DNA of 64,000 nucleotides from Streptomyces sp. CB01249 (lineage in GTDB: Bacteria > Actinomycetota > Actinomycetes > Streptomycetales > Streptomycetaceae): positions 7,432-71,431 of the forward strand of contig NZ_LISW01000006.1 of the NCBI RefSeq assembly GCF_001905735.1. Reading direction: 5' to 3'. The position numbers and the translations under genes are program-made. The notes under the pieces are model-generated. The model was not told the origin of the DNA. It did no database searches and saw nothing but the letters and a program-made list of their open reading frames with translations. This document shows, piece by piece, positions 41,976-50,327 of this stretch (within the stretch, counting starts at the first letter, position 1; every line of letters begins with the position of its first letter).

Positions 41976-43328
41976 GTGACCGTGAACGCCAATACCTCCG
42001 TCGCCGGTGGCAACACCTGGCGAGACCTTCCCGCGGCGCAGCAGCCCGAGTACCCCGACTCCGAGGCCCTGCGCGATGTACTCGCGGACCTCGCGTCGTA
42101 TCCGCCGCTCGTCTTCGCGGGCGAGTGCGACCAGCTGCGTGCCCGTATGGGAGCCGTCGCCAAGGGCGAGGCGTTCCTGTTGCAGGGCGGCGACTGCGCC
42201 GAGGCCTTCGACGCCGTGTCGGCCGAGCACATCCGGGCGAAGCTCAAGACGCTGCTCCAGATGAGCGCCGTCCTCACCTACGCGGCCTCCGTGCCCGTCG
42301 TCAAGGTCGGCCGGATCGCCGGCCAGTACTCCAAGCCGCGCTCCAAGCCGACCGAGACCCGCGACGGCGTGACCCTGCCGACCTACCGCGGCGACTCCGT
42401 CAACGGCTTCGCCTTCACCGAGGCCGACCGCGTCCCCGACCCCGAGCGCCTGAAGCGGATGTACCACGCGTCCGCCTCCACGCTGAACCTCGTGCGCGCC
42501 TTCACCACCGGCGGTTACGCCGACCTGCGCCAGGTGCACGCGTGGAACCAGGACTTCGTGAAGTCGTCCCCGTCCGGCCAGCGCTACGAGGCCCTGGCCC
42601 GCGAGATCGACAACGCGCTGAACTTCATGAAGGCGTGCGGCACCGACCCCGCCGAGTTCAAGGCCGTCGAGTTCTACGCCTCGCACGAGGCGCTGCTGCT
42701 GGACTACGAGACGGCGCTGACCCGCACCGACTCGCGCACCGGCCACCTGTACGACACCTCGGGCCACATGGTGTGGATCGGTGAGCGCACCCGCCAGATG
42801 GACGGGGCGCACATCGAGTTCGCCGCCCGGGTCCGCAACCCGATCGGGATCAAGCTCGGCCCGACGACCACCGTGGACGAGGCCCTGGGCTACATCGAGC
42901 GCCTCGACCCCGAGCGCGAGCCCGGCCGGCTGACCTTCATCGTCCGGATGGGCGCCGACAAGGTCCGCGACAAGCTGCCCGAGCTGGTCGAGAAGGTCAC
43001 CGCCTCCGGCGCCACCGTCGCCTGGGTGACCGACCCGATGCACGGCAACACCTTCGAGGCGGCCTCCGGCCACAAGACGCGCCGCTTCGACGACGTCCTG
43101 GACGAGGTCAAGGGCTTCTTCGAGGTGCACAAGGGCCTCGGCACGCACCCCGGCGGCATCCACGTCGAGCTGACCGGCGACGACGTCACCGAGTGCGTCG
43201 GCGGCGGCCACGAGATCTTCGTGGACGACCTCCACCAGCGCTACGAGACGGCCTGCGACCCCCGGCTCAACCGCAGCCAGTCGCTCGACCTGGCCTTCCT
43301 CGTCGCCGAGATGTACCGCGACCAGTAA
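41976..43328 (+). CDS. aroH: class II 3-deoxy-7-phosphoheptulonate (DAHP) synthase
   Basis: A 450-residue plant-type (class II) DAHP synthase that condenses PEP and erythrose 4-phosphate in the first shikimate step. Diagnostic parts: FLLQGGDCAEAF, KVGRIAGQYSKPRS, YRGDSVNGF, GERTRQMDGAH, NPIGIKLGPTT and WVTDPMHGNT, with metal-binding Cys, His, Glu and Asp. I start at GTG 41976, as a -10 hexamer sits seven bases upstream; in-frame GTGs at 41967 and 41982 are possible. The M. tuberculosis orthologue (Rv2178c) lies in the matching chromosomal region. trpEG is 3.2 kb away, so precursor and branch enzyme are near each other. Confidence 0.96.
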   Translation: MTVNANTSVAGGNTWRDLPAAQQPEYPDSEALRDVLADLASYPPLVFAGECDQLRARMGAVAKGEAFLLQGGDCAEAFDAVSAEHIRAKLKTLLQMSAVLTYAASVPVVKVGRIAGQYSKPRSKPTETRDGVTLPTYRGDSVNGFAFTEADRVPDPERLKRMYHASASTLNLVRAFTTGGYADLRQVHAWNQDFVKSSPSGQRYEALAREIDNALNFMKACGTDPAEFKAVEFYASHEALLLDYETALTRTDSRTGHLYDTSGHMVWIGERTRQMDGAHIEFAARVRNPIGIKLGPTTTVDEALGYIERLDPEREPGRLTFIVRMGADKVRDKLPELVEKVTASGATVAWVTDPMHGNTFEAASGHKTRRFDDVLDEVKGFFEVHKGLGTHPGGIHVELTGDDVTECVGGGHEIFVDDLHQRYETACDPRLNRSQSLDLAFLVAEMYRDQ

Positions 43329-43354
43329 GGGCCGCGGCAGGCAGCACCGTACGA

Positions 43355-43391
43355 CTGTGGGGCACGGATCGATGTGATCCGTGCCCCACAG
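43355..43391 (+). terminator. strong intrinsic terminator after DAHP synthase
   Basis: A 16-bp perfect stem (43355-43370 and 43376-43391) with a five-base loop, 27 bp after the stop. Confidence 0.85.
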
Positions 43392-43432
43392 GGCGTTCCG
43401 GGGCTTTTACCGCCCTCGCGCGACGGGTAAGG

Positions 43433-43451
43433 TTAGGTTAGCCTCACCGAT
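43433..43451 (+). promoter_or_regulatory. iron box (IdeR/DmdR-type operator) before bfd
   Basis: TTAGGTTAGCCTCACCGAT fits the actinobacterial iron box (TTAGGTTAGSCTAACCTAA) at 16 of 19 positions, and the inner 13-mer at 12 of 13. It lies about 48 bp before the bfd start, in the likely promoter. The Fe(II)-bound repressor would shut bfd off in iron-rich cells. Confidence 0.82.
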
Positions 43452-43498
43452 CATCGGGGCGGCGCCCACGACCCGTCCCCGCCCGGGAGGTGAACCGC

Positions 43499-43741
43499 AT
43501 GTACGTCTGCTCGTGCTTCGGCGTTACGGAGCAGCAGGTCAAGGACCATGCGGCGGCCGGGGCCTGCACGCCCCGCCAGATCGCCTCCGCCTCGAAGGCC
43601 GGCACGGACTGCGGCGGCTGCGTCCGCACCATCCAGGCGATGCTCGGCCGGGGCGCCTGCCCGCGCCGCGAGCTCCTGGAACGGAAGCAGACGCCCGTCA
43701 CCGCCACCGCTCCGGTGGAAGGGCTCCCCGAAGCCGCCTGA
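43499..43741 (+). CDS. bfd: bacterioferritin-associated ferredoxin ([2Fe-2S])
   Basis: An 80-residue Bfd-type ferredoxin. The [2Fe-2S] ligands are Cys4, Cys6, Cys38 and Cys41 (CSC and CGGC). In other bacteria Bfd reduces the heme of bacterioferritin to release stored iron. The ATG at 43499 follows GGGAGG by eight bases. The bacterioferritin gene is convergent, with six bases between the two stops, and an iron box is upstream, both consistent with iron mobilisation under starvation. Confidence 0.94.
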   Translation: MYVCSCFGVTEQQVKDHAAAGACTPRQIASASKAGTDCGGCVRTIQAMLGRGACPRRELLERKQTPVTATAPVEGLPEAA

Positions 43742-43747
43742 GCGCGG

Positions 43748-44227
43748 TCAGCTCTCCGGCTGCTCGATGAGCTGCGCGATGTACAGCGGCTCGCCCAGCT
43801 TCTCGACCAGGTCGAGCTGGGTGTCGAGATAGTCGATGTGGTGCTCCTCGTCCTCGAGGATCGACTCGAAGATGTTCGCCGAGGTGATGTCGCCCTTGTT
43901 GCGCATCAGCTCGATCCCGCGCTTCAGGCGGTCGATCGCCTCGACCTCGACCTGCCGGTCGGCCTGGAACATCTCGGTGACCGTCTGGCCGACCCGTACA
44001 TGGAACAGCCGCTGGTAGTTCGGCAGACCGTCGAGGAAGAGAATGCGGTCGGTCAGGATCTCCGCGTGCTTCATCTCGTCAAAGGATTCGGCACGCGTGT
44101 ATTTCGCCAGCTTCGTCCAGCCGAAGTTGTCCTGCATCTTCGCGTGCAGGAAGTACTGGTTGATGGCAGTCAATTCGGCGGTCAGCTGTTCATTCAGGAA
44201 CTCGATGACCTCGGGGTCGCCCTGCAT
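43748..44227 (-). CDS. bfr: bacterioferritin
   Basis: A 159-residue heme-containing ferritin. All ferroxidase ligands are at the standard positions (Glu18, Glu51, His54, Glu94, Glu127, His130), and the heme ligand is Met52 in SFDEMKHA. The ATG at 44227 has GGAGCC upstream. It stores iron as a 24-mer. Convergent with bfd. I see no iron box in the 154-bp gap upstream, so regulation differs from bfd. Confidence 0.97.
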   Translation of the reverse strand: MQGDPEVIEFLNEQLTAELTAINQYFLHAKMQDNFGWTKLAKYTRAESFDEMKHAEILTDRILFLDGLPNYQRLFHVRVGQTVTEMFQADRQVEVEAIDRLKRGIELMRNKGDITSANIFESILEDEEHHIDYLDTQLDLVEKLGEPLYIAQLIEQPES

Positions 44228-44381
44228 CGCAGAGGCTCCTTCCAACCGGTGAACTGGGCACGTTGGCGGCATCCTTGCACCGGACCCGCTGACCGTCCAG
44301 TAAGTGCACGCTTAGTACGAGTTGCCCGAATCGCCTCTGCCCTGGTCACGACCACCCCCGCCTGTCTGTCACCATGGAGTC

Positions 44382-45014
44382 ATGGGTCAGCCGGAAAGCC
44401 GGGAACACCGCGCGTCAGAGCAGTCCGAGCTTCCGCCGGGCCAGCGGCTGCAGCGTGGGTGGCCGGTGACCCACTACGGGCCCGTCCCCAAGTTCAAACC
44501 GGAACGCTGGGAATTCCGCGTCTTCGGTGCGACCGCCGACGGTGAGAAGCACTGCTGGAACCACGAGGAATTCTCGGCGCTGCCGTTCTCCTCGGTCGTC
44601 GCCGATCTCCACTGCGTCACGAAATTCAGCATGCTGGGTGCCGAGTGGGGCGGTGTGCTCGCGCGCGACGTGGTCGCCCTCGCGCCGCCCGCACCTCAGG
44701 TCACGCATGTGATGGTCTGGGCCGAATACGGCTTCAGCTCCAACCTCCGGCTGGACGACTTCCTCACCGACCGGACCCTGTTCGCCACCCACAAGGGCGG
44801 CGAACTGCTCACCGCCGAACACGGCTTCCCGCTCCGGCTCGTCGTCCCCCATCTGTACGCGTGGAAGGGCCCCAAGTGGGTCCGGGGCATCGAGTACATG
44901 ACCGCCGACCGCCGCGGCTTCTGGGAGGAGCGCGGCTACCACAACATCGGCGACCCCTGGCAGGAGCAGCGCTACTCCTACCAGGAGGAGCCCGGGGACG
45001 GTCCCGAACTCTGA
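44382..45014 (+). CDS. molybdopterin-dependent sulfite oxidase-family oxidoreductase
   Basis: A 210-residue protein of the sulfite oxidase/YedY molybdopterin fold. The molybdenum-ligand cysteine is in VVADLHCVTKFS, with further family segments WGGVLARDVV, PLRLVVPHLYAWKGPKWVRGIEYM and a final GYHNIGDPW. There is no signal peptide or Tat motif, so it is cytoplasmic, unlike MsrP. No heme or cytochrome partner gene is adjacent. The substrate is unknown. The ATG has no clear ribosome site. Confidence 0.88.
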   Translation: MGQPESREHRASEQSELPPGQRLQRGWPVTHYGPVPKFKPERWEFRVFGATADGEKHCWNHEEFSALPFSSVVADLHCVTKFSMLGAEWGGVLARDVVALAPPAPQVTHVMVWAEYGFSSNLRLDDFLTDRTLFATHKGGELLTAEHGFPLRLVVPHLYAWKGPKWVRGIEYMTADRRGFWEERGYHNIGDPWQEQRYSYQEEPGDGPEL

Positions 45015-45047
45015 ACCGGGCGCTGGACCCGCGCTGAACCGGCCGCC

Positions 45048-45905
45048 TCAGCCGCCGTCGCGCAGCGCCTGGAGCCGGGCCACGTCCGCCGCGTGGCCCT
45101 CCTTGCCGCCCGGTGTCTCGATGACCAGCGGCACGCCCTCGGTGGCCGGGTGCGTGAACAGCTCGCGGAACGGCTCCTCGCCGATGTGGCCCGAGCCGAT
45201 GTTCTCGTGCCGGTCCTTGTGGGCGCCGGAGACGTCCTTGGAGTCATTGGCGTGGATGAGCTTCAGGCGGCCCTTGCCGACGGTCTCCACCAGCAGGTCG
45301 AGCGTCTCCTTCATCCCGCCGGGCCCGGCCAGGTCGTGCCCGGCCGCGAAGATGTGGCAGGTGTCCAGGCAGACCCCGAGCTTCGGGTGGGCGTCCAGCG
45401 CCTCGAAGTACGGGCCGAAGTCCCAGGTCCGCGAGCAGAGCGAGGAACCCTGCCCGGCGGTGGACTCCAGCAGCAGGAACGGGTCGTCGTCGTGCGTCAG
45501 CTCGTCCAGCAGCGGCCGCATGTGCGTCCGCACCTGGGCCAGCGCCTCCTCGCGGGGCCGCCCGCCGGTCGCCGACCCCGTGTGCACCACGACGCCCAGC
45601 GCCCCGATCTCACGGGCCCGGCGCAGCGAGTGGCGCAGCGACTCCACGGACCGCTCCACCGTCGCCGGGGTGTGCGAGCCGAAGTTGATCAGATACGGGG
45701 CGTGCACGTACGCCGGTACGGACTCGGCGGCGCACTGCTCGCGGAAGAGGGCGTCCTGCGCCGGATTCCCGGCCGGGGTGGCCCAGCCGCGCGGGTTGGC
45801 GACGAAGACCTGGACGGCCTCGGCGCCCATCTCGCGGGCGTAGGGGAGGCCGACCTTGGCGAGACCGCCGGCCACGGGGACGTGGCCGCCGACGGGGTTG
45901 CGCAT
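45048..45905 (-). CDS. nfo: endonuclease IV (AP endonuclease family 2)
   Basis: A 285-residue Nfo-type TIM-barrel endonuclease that cuts at abasic sites. Metal ligands are in YVHAPYLIN, VVHTGSATG, LLLESTAGQGSSL, GVCLDTCHIFAAGHD, LIHANDSKD, RHENIGSGHIG and VIETPG, all in the family order. It starts eight bases after the kinase stop on the same strand and is likely co-transcribed with it. Confidence 0.95.
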   Translation of the reverse strand: MRNPVGGHVPVAGGLAKVGLPYAREMGAEAVQVFVANPRGWATPAGNPAQDALFREQCAAESVPAYVHAPYLINFGSHTPATVERSVESLRHSLRRAREIGALGVVVHTGSATGGRPREEALAQVRTHMRPLLDELTHDDDPFLLLESTAGQGSSLCSRTWDFGPYFEALDAHPKLGVCLDTCHIFAAGHDLAGPGGMKETLDLLVETVGKGRLKLIHANDSKDVSGAHKDRHENIGSGHIGEEPFRELFTHPATEGVPLVIETPGGKEGHAADVARLQALRDGG

Positions 45906-45913
45906 ACGGATCT

Positions 45914-47848
45914 CTACAGTCCCTTGGTCTTGATGGTGATGGTGCTGCCCTCGGGGGCCCGGTCGCCGCCGTCCACGGACTGGCCGGCGACCTTGTCGCT
46001 GAAGGAGAGGAAGCCGCGGTCGACCTTGACCTCGAAGCCCGCCGCCTCCAGCTCGTCGCGGGCGTCGTCCACGTTCTTGCCGACCACGTCCGGCACGCCG
46101 ACCATCCGTGGACCGGAGGAGATGGTCAGTGTCACGGTGTCGCCCTCGGCCGCCTCCTCACCCTCCTCCGGTGACTGGACGGCGACGTCGCCCTCGTCCT
46201 CCGGCGAGTGCACCCGGCCGGGCTTCACCTTCACCTTCAGGCCCTCGTCGGCCAGCGTGTCGGTGGCGTCGTCGACGGAGAGCCCGGTGACGTCCGGGAC
46301 GTCGATGCGGCTGCCCTTGGAGACGACGATCGCGACCGCCGAGTCCGGGTGGCGGTCGGTGCCCGCCTCGGGGTCCGTACGCACCACCTCGCCGGCCGCC
46401 ACGTCGTCGTTGAACTCTTTGGTGACCATGCCCGGGAGCAGGCCCGCCTTGGTCAGCCGCTGCCTGGCGTCGGCGAGCCGGTCGCCCGCGACGTCGGGCA
46501 CCTGGACGATCTCGGGGCCGCGCGAGACGACGAGCGAGACCGAGCCGTTGCCCCTGATCCGGGCGCCGGACTTGGGGTTGCTGCGGATCACCTTGCCCCG
46601 GTCCACGGTGTCGCTGAAGGCCCGCTCCACGCCCTTCAGCTCCAGGCCGGCGCCGGAGAGCCGCTCCTTGGCCGTCTTCTCGGTCTGGCCCAGCAGCGAG
46701 GGGACCTTCGTGAACTGCCCGGAGTTGATGTACCAGACGCCGCCGCCGACGCCCAGGACGACGAGGACCGCCAGGACCGCCGCGATCAGCCCGCGCCGGG
46801 CGCCGCCGAGCGGCCCGGTCCGGCGCGGCCGCTGCGGGGGCGGGGGCGGAGGCATCTCCAGCCGGCTGGTGTGGTGGGCGGTGCCCAGGTCCTTGGGCAG
46901 GACCCGGGGGATCACCGTCGTCCGGGCGTCGGAGCCCTCCGCCCCGCCGTCCGGGCCGGGCTCCGGCAGGGCCTGCGGCGGTACGGCGTCGAGCTGCGCG
47001 TCCGTGAGGGCGGCGCGCGTCCGGCGGGCCCCGGCGAGCAGCGCCACCGCGTCGAACGGGCGGGCCTCCGGGTCCCGGGCGGTGGCGCTCGCCACCAGCG
47101 CGTCCAGCTCGGGCGCGAGACCGGGGACGACGGCGGACGGGGGCGGCACGTCCTCGTGCAGATGCTGGTAGATGACCTGGGCGGGGGACTCCCCGTCACG
47201 CGGCTTGGCGCCGGTCAGCATCTCGTACAGCACGACCCCGCAGGCGTACACGTCGGCGCGGGTGTCCGCCGTGCCGTGCTCGATCTGCTCCGGGGCCAGG
47301 TACGAGACGGTGCCGAGGATCGTCCCGGTGGTGTTCGTGACCGTGTCCACGGCCCGGACCAGGCCGAAGTCGGCGACCTTGACCCGGCCGTCGTCCCCGA
47401 TCAGCACGTTCTCCGGCTTCATGTCGCGGTGCACGAAGCCCGCCCGGTGCGCCGCGCCGAGGGCGGCGAGGACCGATTCCAGGATGTCCAGCGCGGCCCG
47501 GGGCCGGAGCGCGCCGCGCTCGCTCAGCACGTCGCGCAGTGTGCACCCGGCGACGTACTCCATCGCCAGGTAGACGTACTGACCCTGGGCGCCCTGGTCG
47601 AAGACCCCGACCACGTTGGGGTGGGCGAGATGCGCCACCGACTTGGCCTCGCGGATGAAGCGCTCGACGAACGAGGCGTCGGTCGCCAGCGCCGGGTGCA
47701 TCACCTTGAGGGCGAGCACCCGGTCGAGCCGCGTGTCCATGGCCCGGTAGACCGTGGCCATGCCGCCCACGGCGATGCGGGCATCGACGCGGTAGCGGCC
47801 GTCGAGCAGCTGCCCGACGAGGGGGTCCTGGAGGGTCGTATCCACCAT
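45914..47848 (-). CDS. transmembrane Ser/Thr protein kinase with four PASTA domains
   Basis: A 644-residue PknB-type kinase. Catalytic residues: glycine loop near 26-31 (IAVGGMA), Lys48 (ALKVM), HRD at 140-142 (VHRDMKPENV), DFG at 160-162. After a Pro/Arg-rich juxtamembrane stretch a single helix lies near 355-380, followed by four PASTA repeats that should bind peptidoglycan or muropeptides outside the cell. It probably couples cell-wall state to phosphorylation. M. tuberculosis PknL, which lacks PASTA domains, sits in the equivalent region beside Rv2175c; an Rv2175c-like gene is 3.8 kb away here. Confidence 0.96.
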   Translation of the reverse strand: MVDTTLQDPLVGQLLDGRYRVDARIAVGGMATVYRAMDTRLDRVLALKVMHPALATDASFVERFIREAKSVAHLAHPNVVGVFDQGAQGQYVYLAMEYVAGCTLRDVLSERGALRPRAALDILESVLAALGAAHRAGFVHRDMKPENVLIGDDGRVKVADFGLVRAVDTVTNTTGTILGTVSYLAPEQIEHGTADTRADVYACGVVLYEMLTGAKPRDGESPAQVIYQHLHEDVPPPSAVVPGLAPELDALVASATARDPEARPFDAVALLAGARRTRAALTDAQLDAVPPQALPEPGPDGGAEGSDARTTVIPRVLPKDLGTAHHTSRLEMPPPPPPQRPRRTGPLGGARRGLIAAVLAVLVVLGVGGGVWYINSGQFTKVPSLLGQTEKTAKERLSGAGLELKGVERAFSDTVDRGKVIRSNPKSGARIRGNGSVSLVVSRGPEIVQVPDVAGDRLADARQRLTKAGLLPGMVTKEFNDDVAAGEVVRTDPEAGTDRHPDSAVAIVVSKGSRIDVPDVTGLSVDDATDTLADEGLKVKVKPGRVHSPEDEGDVAVQSPEEGEEAAEGDTVTLTISSGPRMVGVPDVVGKNVDDARDELEAAGFEVKVDRGFLSFSDKVAGQSVDGGDRAPEGSTITIKTKGL

Positions 47849-47933
47849 GCGAGTCTACGAGCCGCCGCGGACAGGCCCGCCGCGGTGGGGCGAACCCGGG
47901 GCAGGACTGAAGCCGAGCCGTGACAGGCGCGTG

Positions 47934-48728
47934 TCAGAACGCCGGCCGCTCCGGATCGAGCACCGCCCGCCCGGCCACCGGCGACGACGCCTCCGCGAAG
48001 TGGCGGCGCGGGATGCGCCCGGCCCGGTGCGCGAGCCGCCCGCCCTCCACCGCGTGCCGCATCGCGGCGGCCATCAGCTCCGGCTCCTGGGCCCGGGTCA
48101 CCGCCGAGGCGAGCATCACCGCCGAGCAGCCCAGCTCCATCGCGAGCGCCGCGTCCGACGCGGTCCCGGCACCGGCGTCCAGGATCACCGGCACCCCGGC
48201 CCGCTCGGTGATCAGCTGGAAGTTGTGCGGGTTGCGGATGCCCAGGCCCGAGCCGATGGGGGAGCCGAGCGGCATGACCGCCGCACACCCCACGTCCTCC
48301 AGCTTCCGGGCCAGGACCGGGTCGTCGTTGGTGTACGGCAGCACCGTGAACCCGTCGTCCACCAGGATCTCGGCGGCGTCCAGCAGCTCGACCGGGTCGG
48401 GCAGCAGCGTCCGCTCGTCGGCCACCACCTCCAGCTTCACCCAGTCCGTGCCCAGCGCCTCACGGGCCAGCCGGGCGGTGAGCACGGCCTCCCCGGCGGT
48501 GTAGCAGCCGGCGGTGTTCGGCAGCACCCGGATGGACAGCTTCCGCAGTACGGAGAGCACCGAGCCCTGCACGGTCGGGTCGAGGCGGCGCATCGCGACG
48601 GTGGTCAGCTCGGTGCCGGACGCGATCAGCGACCGCTCCAGCACCTCCAGGCTGGGCGCCCCGCCCGTGCCCATGATCAGCCGGGAGGTGAAGTCGGTGC
48701 CGCCGAGGGTGAACAGGTCGTCGGACAT
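47934..48728 (-). CDS. thiG: thiazole synthase
   Basis: A 264-residue ThiG that builds the thiazole phosphate of thiamine from DXP, dehydroglycine and ThiS thiocarboxylate. The catalytic Lys is in WVKLEVVADERTLLPDP; PLGSPIGSGLGIRNP and VPVILDAGAGTASDAA are family blocks. ATG at 48728, two bases after the thiS stop. Last gene of thiO-thiS-thiG under a TPP riboswitch. Confidence 0.97.
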   Translation of the reverse strand: MSDDLFTLGGTDFTSRLIMGTGGAPSLEVLERSLIASGTELTTVAMRRLDPTVQGSVLSVLRKLSIRVLPNTAGCYTAGEAVLTARLAREALGTDWVKLEVVADERTLLPDPVELLDAAEILVDDGFTVLPYTNDDPVLARKLEDVGCAAVMPLGSPIGSGLGIRNPHNFQLITERAGVPVILDAGAGTASDAALAMELGCSAVMLASAVTRAQEPELMAAAMRHAVEGGRLAHRAGRIPRRHFAEASSPVAGRAVLDPERPAF

Positions 48729-48730
48729 CG

Positions 48731-48949
48731 TCAGCCCCCCTGGACCGCGGTCAGGACCTCGACCCGGTCGCCGTCGGCGAGCGCGGCGGCGGGCCACTGG
48801 CCGCGCGGCACCACGGTCTCGTTGAGCGCGGCGGCCACCCCCGCCGTCGCGTCGGTCAGCGTCCCGACGAGGACGTCCAGGGTGGTGCCCGGCGCGACGG
48901 CGGCCGGGGCGCCGTTCACGGACACGGTGAGCGGGGTGGGCTCGGTCAT
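48731..48949 (-). CDS. thiS: sulfur carrier protein ThiS
   Basis: A 72-residue ubiquitin-fold sulfur carrier ending in the required Gly-Gly (TAVQGG). Its ATG overlaps the thiO stop (ATGA), and thiG starts two bases after its stop. The C-terminus is adenylated and thiocarboxylated; the activating enzyme ThiF/MoeB is not in this window. Confidence 0.96.
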   Translation of the reverse strand: MTEPTPLTVSVNGAPAAVAPGTTLDVLVGTLTDATAGVAAALNETVVPRGQWPAAALADGDRVEVLTAVQGG

Positions 48950-50121
48950 GCGGGCTGCTCCTGGGGTGCGGGGACCGGGGCGAACCGGCCGGGGGAGAAG
49001 GGGCGGGCCGCCTCGGGCAGCTCACCGTCGGCCAGCAGCGACGCCATGGCGTCCCCGGTGACGGGGGTGAGCAGCACGCCGTTGCGGCCGTGGCCGGTGG
49101 CGAGATGGAGGCCGGGCAGCGCGGTGCGGCCGAGCAGCGGGGCGTTGTCGGGGGACGCGGGGCGCAGACCGGCGCGGGTCTCGGTGAGCGGCAGCTCGGT
49201 GATGCCGGGCACCAGCTCGTGGGCGTCCCGCAGCAGCTCGTAGACCCCGCCCGCGGTGACGGTGGTGTCCCAGCCCATCTCCTCGGTGGTGGCGCCGATG
49301 ACCAGCTCACCGTTCTCGCGCGGTACGAGATAGACCTGGCTGCCCCGGACCACCGCGCGCACGGTGCGCGAGAGGAAGGGGGCGTACGCCGGGGGCACGG
49401 TGAGGCGCAGCACCTGGCCCTTGACCGGGCGCACCGGCGGCAGGACATGGGCGGGGACCCCGGCCAGCCGGCCGCTGAGGCTGCCCCCGGCGAGCACGAC
49501 CTGTCCGGCGGCCACCTCCGTACCGTCGTCGAGCACGGCGCCCACGGCCCGGTCCGCGACCACGGAGAGGCGGTCGGCGTGGCGGCGGTGGAAGACCACT
49601 CCGGTCCGTTCGCAGGCGGTGAGCAGCGCGGCGGCGAGGCGGCGCGGGTCGACCTGGTGGTCGCCGTCCACCCGGAGACCGCCGCGCACGCCCGGGGCGA
49701 GCATCGGTTCCAGGCGGCGGCACTCGCGCCCGGTCAGCCACTCCGACTCCAGGCCCGAGCGGCGTTGCAGGTCGTGGAGCTCGCGCAGATGGGCGCGGTC
49801 GTCCGCGTCGAGCGCGACGGCCAGGGTGCCGCAGCCGCGGAAGCCGATGTCCTGCCCGCTCGCCTCCTCCAGCTCGGCCGTGAACGACGGATAGCGCCGG
49901 GCCGAGGCGAGGTTGAGCCCGAGCAGCATCTCCTCGCCATAGTGCAGTTCGGTGACCGCGGCCAGCATCCCGGCCGCGACCCGGGCCGCTCCGCCGCCCG
50001 GCTCGGGGTCGGCGAGCGCGACGGCCAGACCGCGCCGGGCGGCCCGCCAGGCGGTCACGAGACCGATGATGCCGCCCCCGATGACGAGGACGTCGGACCC
50101 TTCGGTGGGATGGGTGCGCAT
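48946..50121 (-). CDS. thiO: glycine oxidase ThiO
   Basis: A 391-residue FAD-dependent D-amino-acid/glycine oxidase. The dinucleotide fold VLVIGGGIIGLVTAWRAARRG is at the N-terminus, VVLAGGSLSGRLAG is internal, and TETRAGLRPASPDNAPLLG with LHLATGHGRNGVLLTP is at the end. It makes dehydroglycine for ThiG. The start overlaps no gene; the ribosome site GGAGGGG is the 3' part of the TPP riboswitch. Confidence 0.96.
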   Translation of the reverse strand: MRTHPTEGSDVLVIGGGIIGLVTAWRAARRGLAVALADPEPGGGAARVAAGMLAAVTELHYGEEMLLGLNLASARRYPSFTAELEEASGQDIGFRGCGTLAVALDADDRAHLRELHDLQRRSGLESEWLTGRECRRLEPMLAPGVRGGLRVDGDHQVDPRRLAAALLTACERTGVVFHRRHADRLSVVADRAVGAVLDDGTEVAAGQVVLAGGSLSGRLAGVPAHVLPPVRPVKGQVLRLTVPPAYAPFLSRTVRAVVRGSQVYLVPRENGELVIGATTEEMGWDTTVTAGGVYELLRDAHELVPGITELPLTETRAGLRPASPDNAPLLGRTALPGLHLATGHGRNGVLLTPVTGDAMASLLADGELPEAARPFSPGRFAPVPAPQEQPA

Positions 50122-50131
50122 GGGCGTCCAG

Positions 50132-50226
50132 CCCCTCCCTTCGCCGGCATGACCCGGATCAGGTTCGTACGGTCGGAGGCCGTCCAGCCTCCCTCTCAGC
50201 CCGGTGCGTCCGGGCTCCCGCGTGTC
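50132..50226 (-). promoter_or_regulatory. TPP riboswitch (thi box)
   Basis: The minus strand contains CCGGGCTGAGAGGGAGGC and, further on, GAACCTGATCCGGGTCATGC followed by CGGCGAAGGGAGGG, the conserved TPP aptamer core. The 3' end carries the thiO ribosome site ten bases before the ATG at 50121, so thiamine pyrophosphate binding probably hides the site and blocks translation. Confidence 0.95.
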
Positions 50227-50315
50227 TTACGGTGGCCAGCCTAGACCCCGGCCCGCGGACCGGGTAGGGAGGGCCGGGGGAGGGGGCGCCCTTTCCTGAT
50301 GACTCGTCAGCTACG

Positions 50316-50321
50316 TAAGGT
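50316..50321 (+). promoter_or_regulatory. -10 hexamer of a probable leaderless promoter
   Basis: TAAGGT ends six bases before the GTG at 50328; no ribosome site is present. Confidence 0.5.
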
Positions 50322-50327
50322 GGACAG

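Noticed and set aside
41814..43235. In-frame upstream extension of the amidase gene
   Set aside because: It would run antisense through the DAHP synthase gene. The TTG at 41813 has a ribosome site and a proper signal peptide follows.
44228..44381. Iron box upstream of bfr
   Set aside because: CTTAGTACGAG-like sequence is present but lacks the GGTTAGCCT core and dyad symmetry.
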